Below are positions 32,575-33,740 of a stretch of DNA of 33,740 bases, one piece after another. The stretch lies in contig NZ_LAJH01000004.1 of assembly GCF_001292625.1 (NCBI RefSeq), positions 1 to 33,740 of the forward strand, given 5' to 3'. How positions within the stretch are numbered: position 1 is the first letter of the stretch; every line of letters starts with the position of its first letter. The position numbers and the translations under genes are program-made. The stretch is from Shimia sp. SK013 (GTDB lineage Bacteria > Pseudomonadota > Alphaproteobacteria > Rhodobacterales > Rhodobacteraceae). The notes below the pieces were generated by a model. That model searched no databases. It was not told the DNA's origin and saw nothing but the letters and a program-made list of their open reading frames with translations.

Positions 32575-33216
32575 TTAGCTTGGACGAAGTTCATCGTAGG
32601 ATATCATCACGTGCTCCCGATACGCTTTTCGAGCTTTTAGGCGTTTATGGTATTCGCTCAGCGCCAAAAGTGGCGCTCTGTCTATATCGATATCAAAATA
32701 TCGAAAGAGCACATGGCCAAACTGGATATCTGCAAGTGTGAATGAGTTTCCAGCTAAGTAGGAATGTTGCTCGAGCCGCGAGTTTGCAATGACAAGTTTC
32801 TTTTCGAGAAACAGAACGGCTTTATCTATCGCAGCATTGTCTCTTTCTGCTTCGGGCGTTCTAACGACGCTCCAGAATATCGGTACAGTAAACTCCGAGG
32901 CCACATTAAGTTTTGACCATTCCGCCCATTGATCCACTTCCGCACGCCGCAAGGGATCAACAGGCCAGAAACTGTCTTCAGCGTAGGTGTTTGCCAAATA
33001 CCTGAGGATACACCCAGATTCCCAAAGCGGAGGATTTGTGCCGTCCCTAATCACCGGAATCGTACGGTTGGGGTTGAGCGCAAAAAATTCAGCAGAGTCG
33101 GTGCCGCCAAAATGGTGGCCGATGTCGTGTCGCTCATATTCAAGATCAAGCTCGCCAATACACCACATCAACGACTGTACATTGGATGACGTTTTCCTGC
33201 CCCAAACAGTCAGCAT
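32575..33216 (-). CDS. Glutathione S-transferase family protein
   Basis: 213-residue two-domain GST. The thioredoxin-fold N-terminal half has WGRKTSSNVQSLMWCIGELD (candidate catalytic Ser/Asn near residues 10-12), the cis-Pro loop NPNRTIPVIRD, and glutathione-gamma-glutamyl-binding ESGCILRYLA. The helical C-terminal half includes YLAGNSFTLADIQFGHVLFRYFDID, with the conserved Asp of the N-capping box. GGAG lies six bases upstream of the ATG at 33216. Base composition is more AT-rich than most genes here, suggesting acquisition. Substrate unknown; it stands alone. Confidence 0.9.
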   Translation of the reverse strand: MLTVWGRKTSSNVQSLMWCIGELDLEYERHDIGHHFGGTDSAEFFALNPNRTIPVIRDGTNPPLWESGCILRYLANTYAEDSFWPVDPLRRAEVDQWAEWSKLNVASEFTVPIFWSVVRTPEAERDNAAIDKAVLFLEKKLVIANSRLEQHSYLAGNSFTLADIQFGHVLFRYFDIDIDRAPLLALSEYHKRLKARKAYREHVMISYDELRPS

Positions 33217-33556
33217 TGGCGACTCCTATATTCTGTCAAGTGTTCAGAATCAGAGACTACCACGAAACCGCCAATGACCGCCCAGCCGACCTTAGCGCAA
33301 ACCGCAGCGAATGCCCGTTCTCCGCCCGACATGTCGTTTGGTCACGTCTGTTTCGGGCTGGCACCGGTCGGCGCATCCCGGAGTGCTTGGACGGGTTTTG
33401 TAAGAAAGGTGAGTCTGAACCGCTTGCAGCCGTGGCGCTTCCGCCACACACAGGTCTACCTTCCAGTCGTTTCCTGAGTACTTCCACAGCACACGAAAAA
33501 ACTCTACCGATTGCTCGGAGGGGTCGCATAACATACTGATATATTTGAATAATTTT
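33217..33556. other. Intergenic region between GST and initiator tRNA genes
   Basis: 340 bases. An open frame on the plus strand (33274-33477) has no protein-like features. The segment 33270-33400 resembles the decayed sequence of the previous intergenic region and shares the word CGACCTTAGC with it. No RNA gene was seen. Confidence 0.45.
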
Positions 33557-33633
<77 letters not shown>

Positions 33634-33740
33634 ACACGCGATCTTTTCGATCGCACACTCTATCGTTTGAGACAGAGATATTCAGCATCGTAATTGAGAG
33701 ATACGTATTATACGAGGTCGTTTACTAGGTCTGGCGATGA

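Noticed and set aside
33274..33477. 67-residue plus-strand frame near the tRNA gene
   Set aside because: The sequence looks like decayed intergenic material with no conserved motifs and no ribosome-binding site.

Overview
The window looks like chromosome of a marine alphaproteobacterium, most likely Rhodobacterales (Roseobacter group). This is an inference from GC-rich codon use, the hisS-hisZ-short hisG arrangement, an alphaproteobacterial initiator tRNA and the families present. I have no database match.

Layout. 1-3350 (minus): histidine genes hisS, hisZ, hisG, with overlapping ends. 3520-5958 (minus): a YqiJ/YqiK (OB-fold/flotillin) membrane pair, with an orphan 'mobile mystery protein A'-like HTH gene divergent to it. 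6608-8030: a crotonase-fold gene, slyX and a doubtful small membrane ORF. 8204-11725 (minus): dnaE. 12251-17312 (plus): a complete BMP-type (nucleoside-like) ABC importer with an extra small membrane gene between its permeases, closed by a strong terminator. 18147-20817 (plus): aldo/keto reductase, FAD amine oxidoreductase and DUF938 methyltransferase, translationally coupled. 20931-21726: an AhpD-like protein and an EF-hand protein. 21773-26220 (minus): a tightly coupled catabolic operon of creatininase-like amidase, cytosine-deaminase-like amidohydrolase, FAD-linked oxidase and TauD-type dioxygenase, divergent from a Rid-family gene. 32575-33633 (minus): a glutathione S-transferase and an initiator tRNA.

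The most notable region is 27217-32122 (plus). A well-conserved guanidine-I (ykkC) riboswitch at 27243-27361 precedes an ABC importer of the type once labelled 'urea carboxylase-associated' (binding protein, permease, ATPase). Next come a ureohydrolase with guanidine-hydrolase features, a protein with 19 histidines in its first 39 residues, and a 50-residue secreted/membrane peptide with a His-containing exposed segment. The parsimonious reading is a guanidine scavenging operon: guanidine is sensed by RNA, imported, and hydrolysed to urea and ammonia by a probably nickel-dependent enzyme. The two His-rich proteins would handle the metal, in place of the HypA/HypB-like helpers reported with the cyanobacterial enzyme. 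The adjacent creatininase/amidohydrolase/oxidase/dioxygenase operon may process a ring-shaped or guanidino nitrogen compound feeding this route, but that link is only a hypothesis.

Most start codons were chosen from family N-termini, Shine-Dalgarno sequences and stop/start overlaps. Alternatives are stated where they matter.
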